In this document: one piece after another, positions 35,266-43,538 of the stretch
Layout: every line of letters begins with the position of its first letter
Numbering within the stretch: the first letter of the stretch is position 1
DNA from: Shewanella sairae
GTDB taxonomy: Bacteria; Pseudomonadota; Gammaproteobacteria; Enterobacterales; Shewanellaceae
Assembly: GCF_023283535.1 (NCBI RefSeq)
Contig: NZ_JAKILT010000037.1
Location: forward strand, 1-52,458
Length of the DNA stretch: 52,458 bases
Reading direction: 5' to 3'
Program-made: the position numbers and the translations under genes
Notes under the pieces: model-generated
The model's database searches: none
What the model was told of the DNA's origin: nothing
What the model saw: only the letters and a program-made list of their open reading frames with translations

Positions 35266-35700
35266 ATGCAAACACGTAATAAGCAAAAAGGTTTTACCCT
35301 TTTAGAAGTCATGGTGGTTATTGTTATTTTGGGTATCCTAGCGTCTATGGTGGTACCTAACTTGATGGGTAACAAAGATAAAGCCGACCAACAAAAAGCG
35401 GTTTCAGATATCGTTGCATTAGAAAATGCGTTGGACATGTACAAGTTAGATAACAGCGTTTATCCAACTACAGAGCAGGGCCTTGAAGCCTTAGTGCAAA
35501 AGCCAACTATCTCGCCTGAGCCACGTAACTACCGTGCAGATGGTTACGTTAAGCGTTTACCACAAGATCCATGGCGCAATGACTACCTGCTTTTGAGCCC
35601 AGGTGAAAACGGTAAGTTAGATATCTTCAGCTCAGGTCCAGATGGCCAGCCAGGTACTGAAGACGATATTGGTAACTGGAACCTACAGAACTTCCAATAA
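35266..35700 (+). CDS. gspG: Major pseudopilin GspG
   Basis: A 144-residue pseudopilin. The prepilin cleavage site K-G-FTLLEVMVVIVILG begins at residue 7-8, with Glu at position +5 of the mature chain. The C-terminal domain contains the calcium-binding GspG pattern SPGENGKLDIFSSGPDGQPG. The start at 35266 (MQTRNKQKG) was chosen over an earlier ATG because AAGGAA lies just upstream and prepilin leaders are short. A prepilin peptidase (PilD/GspO) must act on it but is not in the window. Confidence 0.97.
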   Translation: MQTRNKQKGFTLLEVMVVIVILGILASMVVPNLMGNKDKADQQKAVSDIVALENALDMYKLDNSVYPTTEQGLEALVQKPTISPEPRNYRADGYVKRLPQDPWRNDYLLLSPGENGKLDIFSSGPDGQPGTEDDIGNWNLQNFQ

Positions 35701-35701
35701 G

Positions 35702-36295
35702 ATGATCTTGCCGCGAACTAACTTAGCGCGCCAAACCGGCTTCACCTTAATGGAGGTGTTGCTGGTTGTTTTGCTTATGGGGCTAGCGGCAACGGCTGTC
35801 ACCTTAGGTATGGGCGGTGCAGGCAAACAGCAGGCGCTTGAGCGCACTGCGCAACAGTTTATGTTAGCCACTGAAATGGTGCTCGATGAAACTGTGCTAA
35901 GCGGCCACTTCGTTGGCATTGTTATCGAAGACACCAGCTATAAGTATGTGTTTTACGACGAAGGTAAGTGGCAACCATTACAACAAGATCGTTTGTTGGT
36001 TGAGCGTGAAATGGAGCCCGGCGTTGAGATGGTGTTGGTGCTAGATGGCTTACCTTTAGTGCAAGAAGATGAAGAACAAGATTCGTGGTTCGATGAACCA
36101 TTAATTGAAAAATCAGCCGAAGATAAGAAGAAGTTTCCTGAGCCACAAATTTTACTTTTCCCAAGTGGCGAAATGAGCGCGTTTGAGTTGTCATTTGTGA
36201 GCGAAGACGAAACGCAGCAGGATATTGAAGTCATGGTAGTGGGTGATTCACTTGGGCGTTTACGCATGGGCTTTGAAGATGAAGAAGTCTTATAA
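35702..36295 (+). CDS. gspH: Minor pseudopilin GspH
   Basis: A 197-residue minor pseudopilin with a type IV prepilin site, RQTGFTLMEVLLVVLLMGLA. The ATG used lies one base after the gspG stop. An upstream in-frame start inside gspG exists but would add 20 residues that do not look like a leader. The acidic central part (VQEDEEQDSWFDEP) is longer than in the best-known GspH proteins. It is presumed to sit near the pseudopilus tip. Confidence 0.93.
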   Translation: MILPRTNLARQTGFTLMEVLLVVLLMGLAATAVTLGMGGAGKQQALERTAQQFMLATEMVLDETVLSGHFVGIVIEDTSYKYVFYDEGKWQPLQQDRLLVEREMEPGVEMVLVLDGLPLVQEDEEQDSWFDEPLIEKSAEDKKKFPEPQILLFPSGEMSAFELSFVSEDETQQDIEVMVVGDSLGRLRMGFEDEEVL

Positions 36296-36297
36296 CC

Positions 36298-36669
36298 ATG
36301 TCGATTAAACAAAAAGGCATGACCTTGCTAGAGGTGATCGTAGCATTAGCCGTGTTCTCCATTGCCGCAGTGTCGATCACCAAAAGTCTTGGTGAGCAGA
36401 TTGCCAATATGCCCATTTTAGAAGAGCGCACCATGGCGCAATGGGTGGCACATAACCAAATGGTTGATGCGCGACTGGATCCCAAGTTTCCTGAAATTGG
36501 TCGTAAAGACGGCCAAGTCGAACTGGCCAATCAAGAATGGTATTGGCGTAAAGAGGTCATTAAAACGACCGATGATAACTTTAGAATGATCCGCATTAGT
36601 ATTAGCGATGATGAACGGTTTACTCGCACCATTGCTGAGGTGAGCAGTTATGTACTTAAAGCAGATTAA
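36298..36669 (+). CDS. gspI: Minor pseudopilin GspI
   Basis: A 123-residue minor pseudopilin with leader MSIKQKG and hydrophobic stretch MTLLEVIVALAVFSIAAVS, where methionine replaces the usual phenylalanine at +1 of the mature chain. The family MAQWVAHNQMVDARL segment follows. It is part of the tip complex with GspJ and GspK. The start is 2 nt after gspH, and the end overlaps gspJ by 20 nt. Confidence 0.94.
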   Translation: MSIKQKGMTLLEVIVALAVFSIAAVSITKSLGEQIANMPILEERTMAQWVAHNQMVDARLDPKFPEIGRKDGQVELANQEWYWRKEVIKTTDDNFRMIRISISDDERFTRTIAEVSSYVLKAD

Positions 36670-37375
36670 GGCGGCGCGCGGCTTTACGCTGCTTGAAATG
36701 CTTATCGCGATTGCGATTTTTGCCATGCTAGGTTTAGCGGCAAATACAGTGTTAAGCACAGTGATGAAAAACGATACGGCTACCCGAGAGTTTGCCACCA
36801 AGCTAAAGGCGATGCAGCAAGGTTTTGGGGTTATTGAGCGTGATTTGAATCAGATGGTAGCGCGTACACCAAGATTGCTTGAGGGTGGACGAGGCACCAC
36901 CGTATTTCAAACTGGCAGTAATATGCTCGACTCGGAATCAGAGTCATTAGTGTTTTTTCGCTTAGGTTGGTTAAATCCTGACGGACTGCTGCCAAGAGGC
37001 AGCTTGCAGTCGGTGGCTTATGTAGTGATGGACGGCAAGTTACAGCGTTGGTATTACCCATACCCTGAGCCTGAGTTTGGTGCAGAGCCGATTAAAACCA
37101 TGATTATGGATAAAGTCATTTCAGTTGAGTACGCGTTCTTTGCCGATGATAAGTGGGAGCGAAAAACTGACGCGACCAAGCTGCCAAAAGCCATCGCAAT
37201 CGAAATTGAATTTGAAGATATCGGTAAGGTTCAGCGCAAGTTTTTAGTTCCCCAAGGCGCGCTTGCTGGCAGTAATGATGGCAGCAACAACGACGGTAAT
37301 AATAACGGCGGCAATAACAAGGATAATGACGACTCTAAGCCTGATGACGACAACGGCCAAGGTGGGGGAGAGTAA
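36650..37375 (+). CDS. gspJ: Minor pseudopilin GspJ with an Asn/Asp/Gly-rich tail
   Basis: A 241-residue minor pseudopilin. The leader ends at RG before FTLLEMLIAIAIFAMLGLA. Family segments GFGVIERDLNQMVAR and a following LVFFRLGWLNPDG are present. The last 35 residues are low-complexity Asn, Asp, Gly and Lys (for example GSNNDGNNNGGNNKDND) and are not part of the usual fold. This tail could be a flexible or calcium-attracting extension. The gene overlaps gspI by 20 nt. Confidence 0.94.
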   Translation: MYLKQIKAARGFTLLEMLIAIAIFAMLGLAANTVLSTVMKNDTATREFATKLKAMQQGFGVIERDLNQMVARTPRLLEGGRGTTVFQTGSNMLDSESESLVFFRLGWLNPDGLLPRGSLQSVAYVVMDGKLQRWYYPYPEPEFGAEPIKTMIMDKVISVEYAFFADDKWERKTDATKLPKAIAIEIEFEDIGKVQRKFLVPQGALAGSNDGSNNDGNNNGGNNKDNDDSKPDDDNGQGGGE

Positions 37376-37377
37376 TT

Positions 37378-38358
37378 ATGCCTTCTAAACAACGTGGGGT
37401 CGCTCTTATTGTCGTGTTGCTGATTGTGGCTATGGTGGCAATTATTGCCACTAACATTACTTCGCGTAATCAGTTATCGGTTCGACGCACTTTGAATATG
37501 GCGCAGTACGATCAAGCTTTTTGGTATGCCATTTCAGCTGAAGAGATAGCTAAAAAAGTACTGAAACAAGATTTAGAAGATTCAGATACTGTGCATTTGC
37601 AGCAGTATTGGGCCTTGGCCGATGTAATATTTCCAGCCGAAAAAGGTGAGATTGCTGGCAAGATTAGTGATATGCGCGCCTGCTTTAACGTTAACTCGTT
37701 ATCGGCAGAGAGCGAAAAAGTGGAAAATGGTCAGCCCAAACTACCATTGCCAGCGGTGCAGTTTAAAGGTTTATTGGTTGCATTAGGCATGGATGAGTTT
37801 GCCGCTGAGCGCTTAGCGCACACGCTTAAAGATTATATCGATGAAGATACTGTGGCAGGGCCTTATGGCGCTGAAGACGCCGAATATGAGTCGCGTAATG
37901 TGCCTTATCGCGCAGCCAATACCTTGATGAGCCATAAGAGTGAATTGCGGGCCGTGATGGGCTTTACCCAAGATGTGTATTTGAAGTTAGCACCGTATGT
38001 GTGTGCTATTCCGGGTAATACCACCCAGGTGCTGAACGTTAATACTGTGCCTGTTGAGCACGCAGCGATACTCGCGGGCATGTTCGATAACAAGATTTCT
38101 GTTGGTGAAGCTGAAAGTATCATCAATCAGCGACCGATAGATGGTTACGATAAAATTGATGAATTCTGGGAGAACTCATCAGTGGCATCACTCGCGGGGG
38201 ACGCCAAGCTTAAGTCGAGCTTTGGGGTAACGAGTAAGTACTTCCTCCTCGATGCCGGCGCGAAAGTTGATACCGCGGTATTTAGGTTAGAAAGCGTGCT
38301 TTACGGCGACAGTAAAAAATTAGAAGTGTTATCTCGCCAGTTTGGTGGGCAAAAATAA
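37378..38358 (+). CDS. gspK: Minor pseudopilin GspK
   Basis: A 326-residue minor pseudopilin that caps the pseudopilus tip. The prepilin segment is QRGVALIVVLLIVAMVAIIA, lacking the usual Glu at +5, as is typical of GspK. The body contains MRACFNVNSL and a large insertion domain with two helix-hairpin-helix-like segments (LKDYIDEDTVAGPYGAEDAE, and VNTVPVEHAAILAGM). GGGGG-rich ribosome-binding sequence lies upstream of the ATG. Confidence 0.95.
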   Translation: MPSKQRGVALIVVLLIVAMVAIIATNITSRNQLSVRRTLNMAQYDQAFWYAISAEEIAKKVLKQDLEDSDTVHLQQYWALADVIFPAEKGEIAGKISDMRACFNVNSLSAESEKVENGQPKLPLPAVQFKGLLVALGMDEFAAERLAHTLKDYIDEDTVAGPYGAEDAEYESRNVPYRAANTLMSHKSELRAVMGFTQDVYLKLAPYVCAIPGNTTQVLNVNTVPVEHAAILAGMFDNKISVGEAESIINQRPIDGYDKIDEFWENSSVASLAGDAKLKSSFGVTSKYFLLDAGAKVDTAVFRLESVLYGDSKKLEVLSRQFGGQK

Positions 38359-38404
38359 CAACAGTCCTTTAATTGAAATTAGAGAGACTCGTGGAGATAA
38401 ATCA

Positions 38405-39595
38405 GTGAGTGAAAGACTATTTATCCGATTAGGGCAAACCGCCGAGCAATCATGCTCTTGGCTCGTTTGGTCTGAGCAGGAACAAGAAATTATAGGTTCT
38501 GGCGAACTTAGTAACGCCAGTGCACTATCGACTCTTACTGAAAGAGCGGGTAATCGCGGTGTAGACGTATTAGTACCAGCATCAAGCATTACGCTAACCG
38601 AAGTCGATCTACCAGAAAAAAGCCAACGCCAAGCAATTAAAGCGCTGCCATTTATGCTGGAAGAAAATTTAGCGCAAAATGTTGATGAGCTGCATTTTGT
38701 GACTGGCCCACGTAATGGCGATGCCTTAAGTATTGCTGTGGTTGCACATGAGCAGATGCAAATGTGGATCGAGTGGCTTAGCGATGCAGGGCTTAAAGCT
38801 AAGTGTATTGTTCCTGATTGTTTAGCGCTGCCGCTGGCTGAGTGCGATTGGGCCGCTATGCGCTTTGGCAATGAAGTATTATTGCGAACGGGAGCGGGCA
38901 ACGGTGTGAGCTTAAGCCAAGGCTGGCTGGATATGGCACTGCCGCAGTTGCTGCCAACAACTGGCACGCAAACAACCGTTGCTGGCTATACCGAACTGCA
39001 GCTTACAGGCACTGACGTTAAAGTTCAGCCGCTTGATTTGCCGATGCTGGTTTTAGCTAAAGGCATACTCAATGCGCCAATGAATTTATTGTCGGGTGTT
39101 TATAAGCCAAAGAAAGAATACGGTAAGCACTTACTATTATGGCGTAATGCAGCTATTGCATTTGCTGTTGTGGTGGTATTGGCCTTGGTCAATAAAGGCT
39201 TAAACATTCACCAAATGAATACTGCTGCTGATGAAATAAAAGCGCAAAGCGAGCAAATTTATAAGCAGGTTGTACCGGGTAGCTCACGGGTGGTTAACCT
39301 ACGCTCACAAATGGGCAGTTATGTGCGCACCTTGCAAGGTGGCGGCAGTGGTAGTGAGTTCTTTGTCATGCTTAGCGGCATGCAAGAAGCCTTTGCACAA
39401 GTGCCTGCACTTAAGCCAACGACGCTGCGTTTTGACAGCAATCGTAGTGAGATTCGTATGCAAGTAACGGCTAAAAACTACGAGCAAATTGAAAAGTTTA
39501 AAGAGATCATTGCGAGTTCTTATCAGCTGACTGGCGGTGCCATGAATAGCGGTGAGTCAGAAGTCACCAGCACCTTAACCATAAGGAGCAAATAA
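38405..39595 (+). CDS. gspL: Type II secretion protein GspL
   Basis: A 396-residue bitopic inner-membrane protein. The cytosolic actin-like domain (about 1-235) binds GspE. The membrane helix is near 255-275 (AAIAFAVVVVLALVNKGL), and the periplasmic ferredoxin-like domain lies at the C terminus and pairs with GspM. The open frame reaches back to a TTG at 38342 that overlaps gspK. I prefer GTG at 38405 (MSERLFIRLGQ) because GGAG lies 8 nt upstream and GspL proteins start close to this motif. Confidence 0.9.
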   Translation: MSERLFIRLGQTAEQSCSWLVWSEQEQEIIGSGELSNASALSTLTERAGNRGVDVLVPASSITLTEVDLPEKSQRQAIKALPFMLEENLAQNVDELHFVTGPRNGDALSIAVVAHEQMQMWIEWLSDAGLKAKCIVPDCLALPLAECDWAAMRFGNEVLLRTGAGNGVSLSQGWLDMALPQLLPTTGTQTTVAGYTELQLTGTDVKVQPLDLPMLVLAKGILNAPMNLLSGVYKPKKEYGKHLLLWRNAAIAFAVVVVLALVNKGLNIHQMNTAADEIKAQSEQIYKQVVPGSSRVVNLRSQMGSYVRTLQGGGSGSEFFVMLSGMQEAFAQVPALKPTTLRFDSNRSEIRMQVTAKNYEQIEKFKEIIASSYQLTGGAMNSGESEVTSTLTIRSK

Positions 39596-39596
39596 G

Positions 39597-40073
39597 ATGG
39601 AAAACTTTAAAGCTTGGTGGAACGGCTTAGTTTTGCGTGAAAAGCAGATGGTGTCTGCCTGTGGTGTGGTGTTAGTTATTGGTATTTTGTATTGGGGTGT
39701 TTGGACACCAATTGCCAATGCTGAAGCTGAAGCGCAGCGTAATCTTGAAGGTCAGCAAAGCACGCTGAACTACGTTAAGCAAACCGCCAACCGTATTGCA
39801 GGCCTAAAGCAAAGTGGTAGCAGTAATGCGTTTAGAGGCAGTTTGAGCGCTGCAGTTAACCAAACAGCAGGTGCATTTGGGCTCGAGATTACCCGTATGC
39901 AACCTCAAGGCAATAAAATTCAAGTATGGATGGACGAAGTGCCATTCGATACGTTGCTGAACTATCTTAACGAGCTGGTGCAAAATAAAGGCTTGTCATT
40001 AGAGAGTTTAGACTTAGCTGAATCAGATACTCCTGGTTACGTTAATGTGCGTCGTATTCAGCTGTCGAAATAA
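39597..40073 (+). CDS. gspM: Type II secretion protein GspM
   Basis: A 158-residue inner-membrane protein with a short cytosolic N terminus (MENFKAWWNGLVLREKQMV), one membrane helix at about 19-37 and a periplasmic ferredoxin-like domain. It supports GspL and the inner-membrane platform. It starts one base after the gspL stop, with GGAG (39584-39587) upstream of the ATG. Length and topology fit the family. Confidence 0.94.
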   Translation: MENFKAWWNGLVLREKQMVSACGVVLVIGILYWGVWTPIANAEAEAQRNLEGQQSTLNYVKQTANRIAGLKQSGSSNAFRGSLSAAVNQTAGAFGLEITRMQPQGNKIQVWMDEVPFDTLLNYLNELVQNKGLSLESLDLAESDTPGYVNVRRIQLSK

Positions 40074-40079
40074 GGTGTT

Positions 40080-40841
40080 GTGGTGAAATTAGCAAAAAAG
40101 ATAGCGTTAGGCTTTTTAATCTACTTAGTATTTTTAGTGGTGTTGTTTCCGGCAAGTATGGCGGTAAAGCTGGCTCCATTGCCAAGTAATGTCACAATTA
40201 GTGGTGTATCCGGTACTATTTGGGCAGGTAGCATTGATATGCTTAGCGTACAAAAACGCCAAGTCGAAATGATTACTTGGGATCTAAATGTACTGTCGCT
40301 GTTAACTGGCACGGTTAAAGCTGATGTAGTGATTGGTAGCCGTGCTAGTGCGGTTAATGGTAAAGGTACTATCGCATATTCAATGTCGGGGCTCGATGCC
40401 TCAGGCTTAAGATTTGAAGCGCCAAGTAGCTTTTTGTTAGGACGTACTAACTTACCTTTTAGAACCAAAATCAATGGCGATTTAAGTGTGCTAGTTGATA
40501 CGTTTGAGCAAGGTTTACCTTGGTGTGAGCAGTTATCTGGTAAGTTGTTTTTAAACCAAGTGAATGTCACTAACCAGTTTGGTAAATACCCACTGGGTGA
40601 TATTGCGCTAGGCCTAGCATGTCTTGATGGCAAAGTAGAATTGACCACAGATGAGAAGTTAAATGGCTTAGGTTTGGATGGAACAATTGTTCTGGCGGAT
40701 CAAAAAATGGTGCAAGTTAACGCCAAAATCCGCGAAGTGAACACTCAGCCGGATGACTTGAAAAAGGCGCTATCTTTCTTAGGTAAAAAGGATAGCCAAG
40801 GTTATTATCCGATAACTTATCAAGGCCGATTACCTATCTAG
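40080..40841 (+). CDS. gspN: Type II secretion protein GspN
   Basis: A 253-residue protein with one N-terminal membrane helix (about residues 8-28) and a periplasmic beta-rich body. The GspN signatures are VSGTIWAGSIDMLS near 42 and TWDLNVLSLLTGTVKADV near 62. Its exact role is unclear and many type II systems lack it. Two GTG codons in a row (40080 and 40083) could start it; no ATG is available at the right place. It is last in the operon and is followed by a terminator. Confidence 0.92.
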   Translation: MVKLAKKIALGFLIYLVFLVVLFPASMAVKLAPLPSNVTISGVSGTIWAGSIDMLSVQKRQVEMITWDLNVLSLLTGTVKADVVIGSRASAVNGKGTIAYSMSGLDASGLRFEAPSSFLLGRTNLPFRTKINGDLSVLVDTFEQGLPWCEQLSGKLFLNQVNVTNQFGKYPLGDIALGLACLDGKVELTTDEKLNGLGLDGTIVLADQKMVQVNAKIREVNTQPDDLKKALSFLGKKDSQGYYPITYQGRLPI

Positions 40842-40866
40842 TTAGAGCATTTTTGATAGAGTTTAC

Positions 40867-40890
40867 AAAGGCGCTGATATAGCGCCTTTT
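40867..40890. terminator. Bidirectional terminator between gspN and yrfG
   Basis: AAAGGCGCT (40867-40875) pairs with AGCGCCTTT (40881-40889) around GATAT, with a further T. It ends the gsp operon and probably also yrfG from the other side. Confidence 0.8.
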
Positions 40891-40904
40891 CTGTTGCTGA
40901 TGCT

Positions 40905-41573
40905 CTACTTTTGCTGCAGCAGCTCGTCAAGCAAGTGGTGATAATCTTCAATAGCAGGAAAGTCATCAAACACCTTATTTGGCTTTTGACTATCTGGGTT
41001 TGCTATCCCCAGCTGGTAACCTACGCCTGCAAGTTTAGCTGCATGCAAAATAGCTTCATTGTCATCGATAAACAGGCAGCGACTTGGCTCAAGATTAAAA
41101 CGCTCAAATAGCTCTCGCCAAAATTCTGGATGCTCTTTTGGGTAACCCGTTTCATGGCTGGAGATCATCGCATCGAGGCCTAAGGCTAAATCGGTATGTT
41201 CTAGTTTCAATCCTAGGTTTTTAGGGTGAGCATTGGTGACCAAGATGCGAGATTTACCCGCACGCTGCAAAGCCTCAAGAAACGGCATACTGTCTTGGCG
41301 CATTTGAATGCGTTCAGCTAGCGTGCGGTGCAGCGCCATGATATCCAGCCCCATCTGCTGCTCCCAATACTCTAAGCAATACCAGTTAAGGGTGCCTGCC
41401 ACACTGGTATAGCATGCTTCAACCCAATCACTCGCCTCTTGTAATGAGATATTGCGTTGTTTGCTGAGTACTTTAGGGATCAACTGCACCCAAAAATGAT
41501 TATCGAAATGCAGGTCTAAAAGCGTACCATCCATATCGAGCAAAACGGTGTCAATTTCTGTCCATGGAAACAT
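40905..41573 (-). CDS. yrfG: HAD-family GMP/IMP nucleotidase YrfG
   Basis: A 222-residue HAD-superfamily phosphatase. Motif I is LLDMDGTLLDL near residue 12, with the nucleophilic Asp. Motif II is ILVTNAHP near 110, and motif IV is FIDDNEAIL near 168. The family opening PWTEIDTVLLDMDG matches YrfG, which dephosphorylates GMP and IMP in Escherichia coli. It is divergent from nudE; both are neighbours in Escherichia coli as well. The precise substrate here is by analogy. Confidence 0.9.
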   Translation of the reverse strand: MFPWTEIDTVLLDMDGTLLDLHFDNHFWVQLIPKVLSKQRNISLQEASDWVEACYTSVAGTLNWYCLEYWEQQMGLDIMALHRTLAERIQMRQDSMPFLEALQRAGKSRILVTNAHPKNLGLKLEHTDLALGLDAMISSHETGYPKEHPEFWRELFERFNLEPSRCLFIDDNEAILHAAKLAGVGYQLGIANPDSQKPNKVFDDFPAIEDYHHLLDELLQQK

Positions 41574-41671
41574 AGTTAGCTGATCCTAGAAAATTCATGT
41601 TGTAGATTGGGTGAACAATAGTAAGATTATACTGAATTAAATGACAAGTCGGCAGCGGCACTGGGATGTGT

Positions 41672-42226
41672 ATGACTAAAAAAAATCAGAAACCGGAAAT
41701 TTTGCACGCTGAAGTCGTTGCACAAAGCCGACTGTTTCAAATTGAACAAGTGCACCTAAGATTTTCTAACCAAGTAGAACGCCAATATGAGCGTATGAAA
41801 GGCAATAATCGTGGTGCGGTGATGGTGGTGCCTGTGCTTAATGGCAATCAACTCTTGCTTGGGCGAGAATATGCTGCAGGTACTCATAGCTATGAGCTGG
41901 GCTTTCCCAAAGGGCTAATCGATCCGGGTGAAGAAGCCCATGAAGCGGCTAATCGAGAGCTTCAAGAAGAGATTGGTTACGGCGCTAAAAAGCTAACTCA
42001 TTTAATGGAGCTAAGCTTAGCACCGGGTTATTTTGCCAGTAAAATGCAGATTTTTATTGCTGAAGATCTTTATGAAAGTCGTTTAGAAGGCGACGAGCCA
42101 GAGCCGATTGATATGGTGACTTGGCCGCTAGCAAATTGGCAAGATTTGTTGAATGAAGAAGATTTTTCCGAATCTCGTAGTGTAAGTGCTTTATTTTTAG
42201 CGCAAAAACATCTACAACTAAGTTAG
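41672..42226 (+). CDS. nudE: ADP compounds hydrolase NudE (Nudix family)
   Basis: A 184-residue Nudix hydrolase that splits ADP-ribose, NADH and diadenosine compounds. The Nudix box runs from GLIDPGEE through REL to QEEIG, near residues 82-103, and is complete. The C-terminal RSVSALFL segment is typical of NudE. An ATG at 41666 is also in frame; I chose 41672, since GGGA precedes it and the protein then begins MTKKNQKPEIL, close to the family start. It is followed 43 nt later by cysQ, and the two may be co-transcribed. Confidence 0.92.
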   Translation: MTKKNQKPEILHAEVVAQSRLFQIEQVHLRFSNQVERQYERMKGNNRGAVMVVPVLNGNQLLLGREYAAGTHSYELGFPKGLIDPGEEAHEAANRELQEEIGYGAKKLTHLMELSLAPGYFASKMQIFIAEDLYESRLEGDEPEPIDMVTWPLANWQDLLNEEDFSESRSVSALFLAQKHLQLS

Positions 42227-42269
42227 TCAAATCGACGTAGGTCATGGGTATTAGGCTGTTGGAGTAGTT

Positions 42270-43079
42270 ATGAAGCCAGAGAATTATGTAGATCAAGTCA
42301 TTGAAATTGCCACGCTTGCAGGTAAAAAGATCCGTGATATTTACCAAAAAGGTGAATTTGAGCGTGAGATAAAGTCTGACAATACACCGGTGACCTCTGC
42401 AGATCTCGCTGCCCATGAAATTATTACCCGCGCCCTAACAGAGTTGACGCCAGACATTCCTGTTCTTTCAGAAGAAGATGCTGACATCCCCTTTGCGGAC
42501 CGCTGTGACTGGCAACGCTATTGGTTAGTGGATCCACTCGATGGTACCGGTGAGTTTATCGCTGGCAGCGGTGACTTCTCAGTGATTATCGCGTTAGTAG
42601 AACATAATCGCCCGATTATGGGCGTAGTATATGCACCGATGACTGAAGTTTGTTATTACGGCATTGCAGGATTAGGTTCCTACAAGCGTAAAGACGGCGT
42701 CGAAGTGCGCATTAGTAGTAAACAGCTAACCAATGACTCAGATTCACTGCGCTTAGCAGTCAGTCGCCGCCAAGATCCTAAGTCAGTGATTAAACTCTTC
42801 AATCAAGATAAACACTGTGAATTAGTGGTACTAGGCGGCGCAGCGTTAAAGAGTTGCCTAATTGCAGAAGGTCGCGCTGACTGCTACGTACGTATTGGCC
42901 CAACAGGTGAGTGGGACACAGGCGCTGCGCAAATTATTGTTGAAGAGGCGGGTGGTCAAATCATGGATCTTAATCTGCAGCCATTAACTTATAATGAGCG
43001 TGAGTCTTTAGAAAACCCTAACTTTATCGTGGTGGGATCTCCTGCTTTAGAATGGGATCAAATCTTAATCAATGAATGA
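42270..43079 (+). CDS. cysQ: 3'(2'),5'-bisphosphate nucleotidase CysQ
   Basis: A 269-residue phosphatase of the inositol monophosphatase superfamily. It removes the 3'-phosphate from PAP (3'-phosphoadenosine 5'-phosphate), a by-product of sulfate assimilation. The metal-binding motifs are visible: SEEDADIPF near residue 70, WLVDPLDGTGEFI near 90, and EWDTGAAQIIVEEAGG near 212. The CysQ-type length and GDFSVIIALVEHNRP segment distinguish it from SuhB. It overlaps the following acetyltransferase gene by 8 nt. Confidence 0.94.
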   Translation: MKPENYVDQVIEIATLAGKKIRDIYQKGEFEREIKSDNTPVTSADLAAHEIITRALTELTPDIPVLSEEDADIPFADRCDWQRYWLVDPLDGTGEFIAGSGDFSVIIALVEHNRPIMGVVYAPMTEVCYYGIAGLGSYKRKDGVEVRISSKQLTNDSDSLRLAVSRRQDPKSVIKLFNQDKHCELVVLGGAALKSCLIAEGRADCYVRIGPTGEWDTGAAQIIVEEAGGQIMDLNLQPLTYNERESLENPNFIVVGSPALEWDQILINE

Positions 43080-43533
43080 TGCGGTTGAGTTTTGCCTTGC
43101 GACTAAATCAGACCTAATCGCAATTGATGCCCTCGAACAGCAATGTTTTGCTGGGCATAGCTACCCTGATTTTTTCTTTAGACAAGCATTAGATTGCTGG
43201 CCTAATGGCTTTTTGATCGCTAAAGAAAGCCAAGGCTCTGTGCTCGGCTATCTGTTGGCATCGACGAGTGCAGAAATTGATACCAACTGGGTCTTATCCG
43301 TTGCTGTCGCCGATACTGCTCGTGGTCAGGGCATTGGCGGGCAGCTAATCTCACGACTGATCAGCACCTTGCCGGCCGAGGTTAACTATTTGCAGCTAAC
43401 CGTTGCACCAGACAATCCAGCTAAAGCGCTATATGCTCGCCATGGTTTTATTGAGCATGGCTTTGAGGCTGACTACTTTGGTAAAGGTGAGCCAAGGTTA
43501 TTGATGCGCTTTGCGAAAGCGGAGCACACCTAA
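43072..43533 (+). CDS. GNAT-family N-acetyltransferase
   Basis: A 153-residue GNAT protein. The acetyl-CoA-binding motif is VADTARGQGIGGQLISRLI near residues 79-97, the fit to R/Q-x-x-G-x-G/A being good. The C-terminal part (NPAKALYARHGFIEHGFEADYF) completes the fold. It resembles RimI-type enzymes in general shape, but the substrate cannot be told. It overlaps cysQ by 8 nt and is followed 5 nt later by an MFS gene, so the three are probably one transcript. Confidence 0.85.
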   Translation: MNDAVEFCLATKSDLIAIDALEQQCFAGHSYPDFFFRQALDCWPNGFLIAKESQGSVLGYLLASTSAEIDTNWVLSVAVADTARGQGIGGQLISRLISTLPAEVNYLQLTVAPDNPAKALYARHGFIEHGFEADYFGKGEPRLLMRFAKAEHT

Positions 43534-43538
43534 CACTG

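Noticed and set aside
38342..38404. TTG start for gspL overlapping gspK
   Set aside because: The GTG at 38405 has a GGAG site and matches the usual GspL N terminus; the upstream residues do not.
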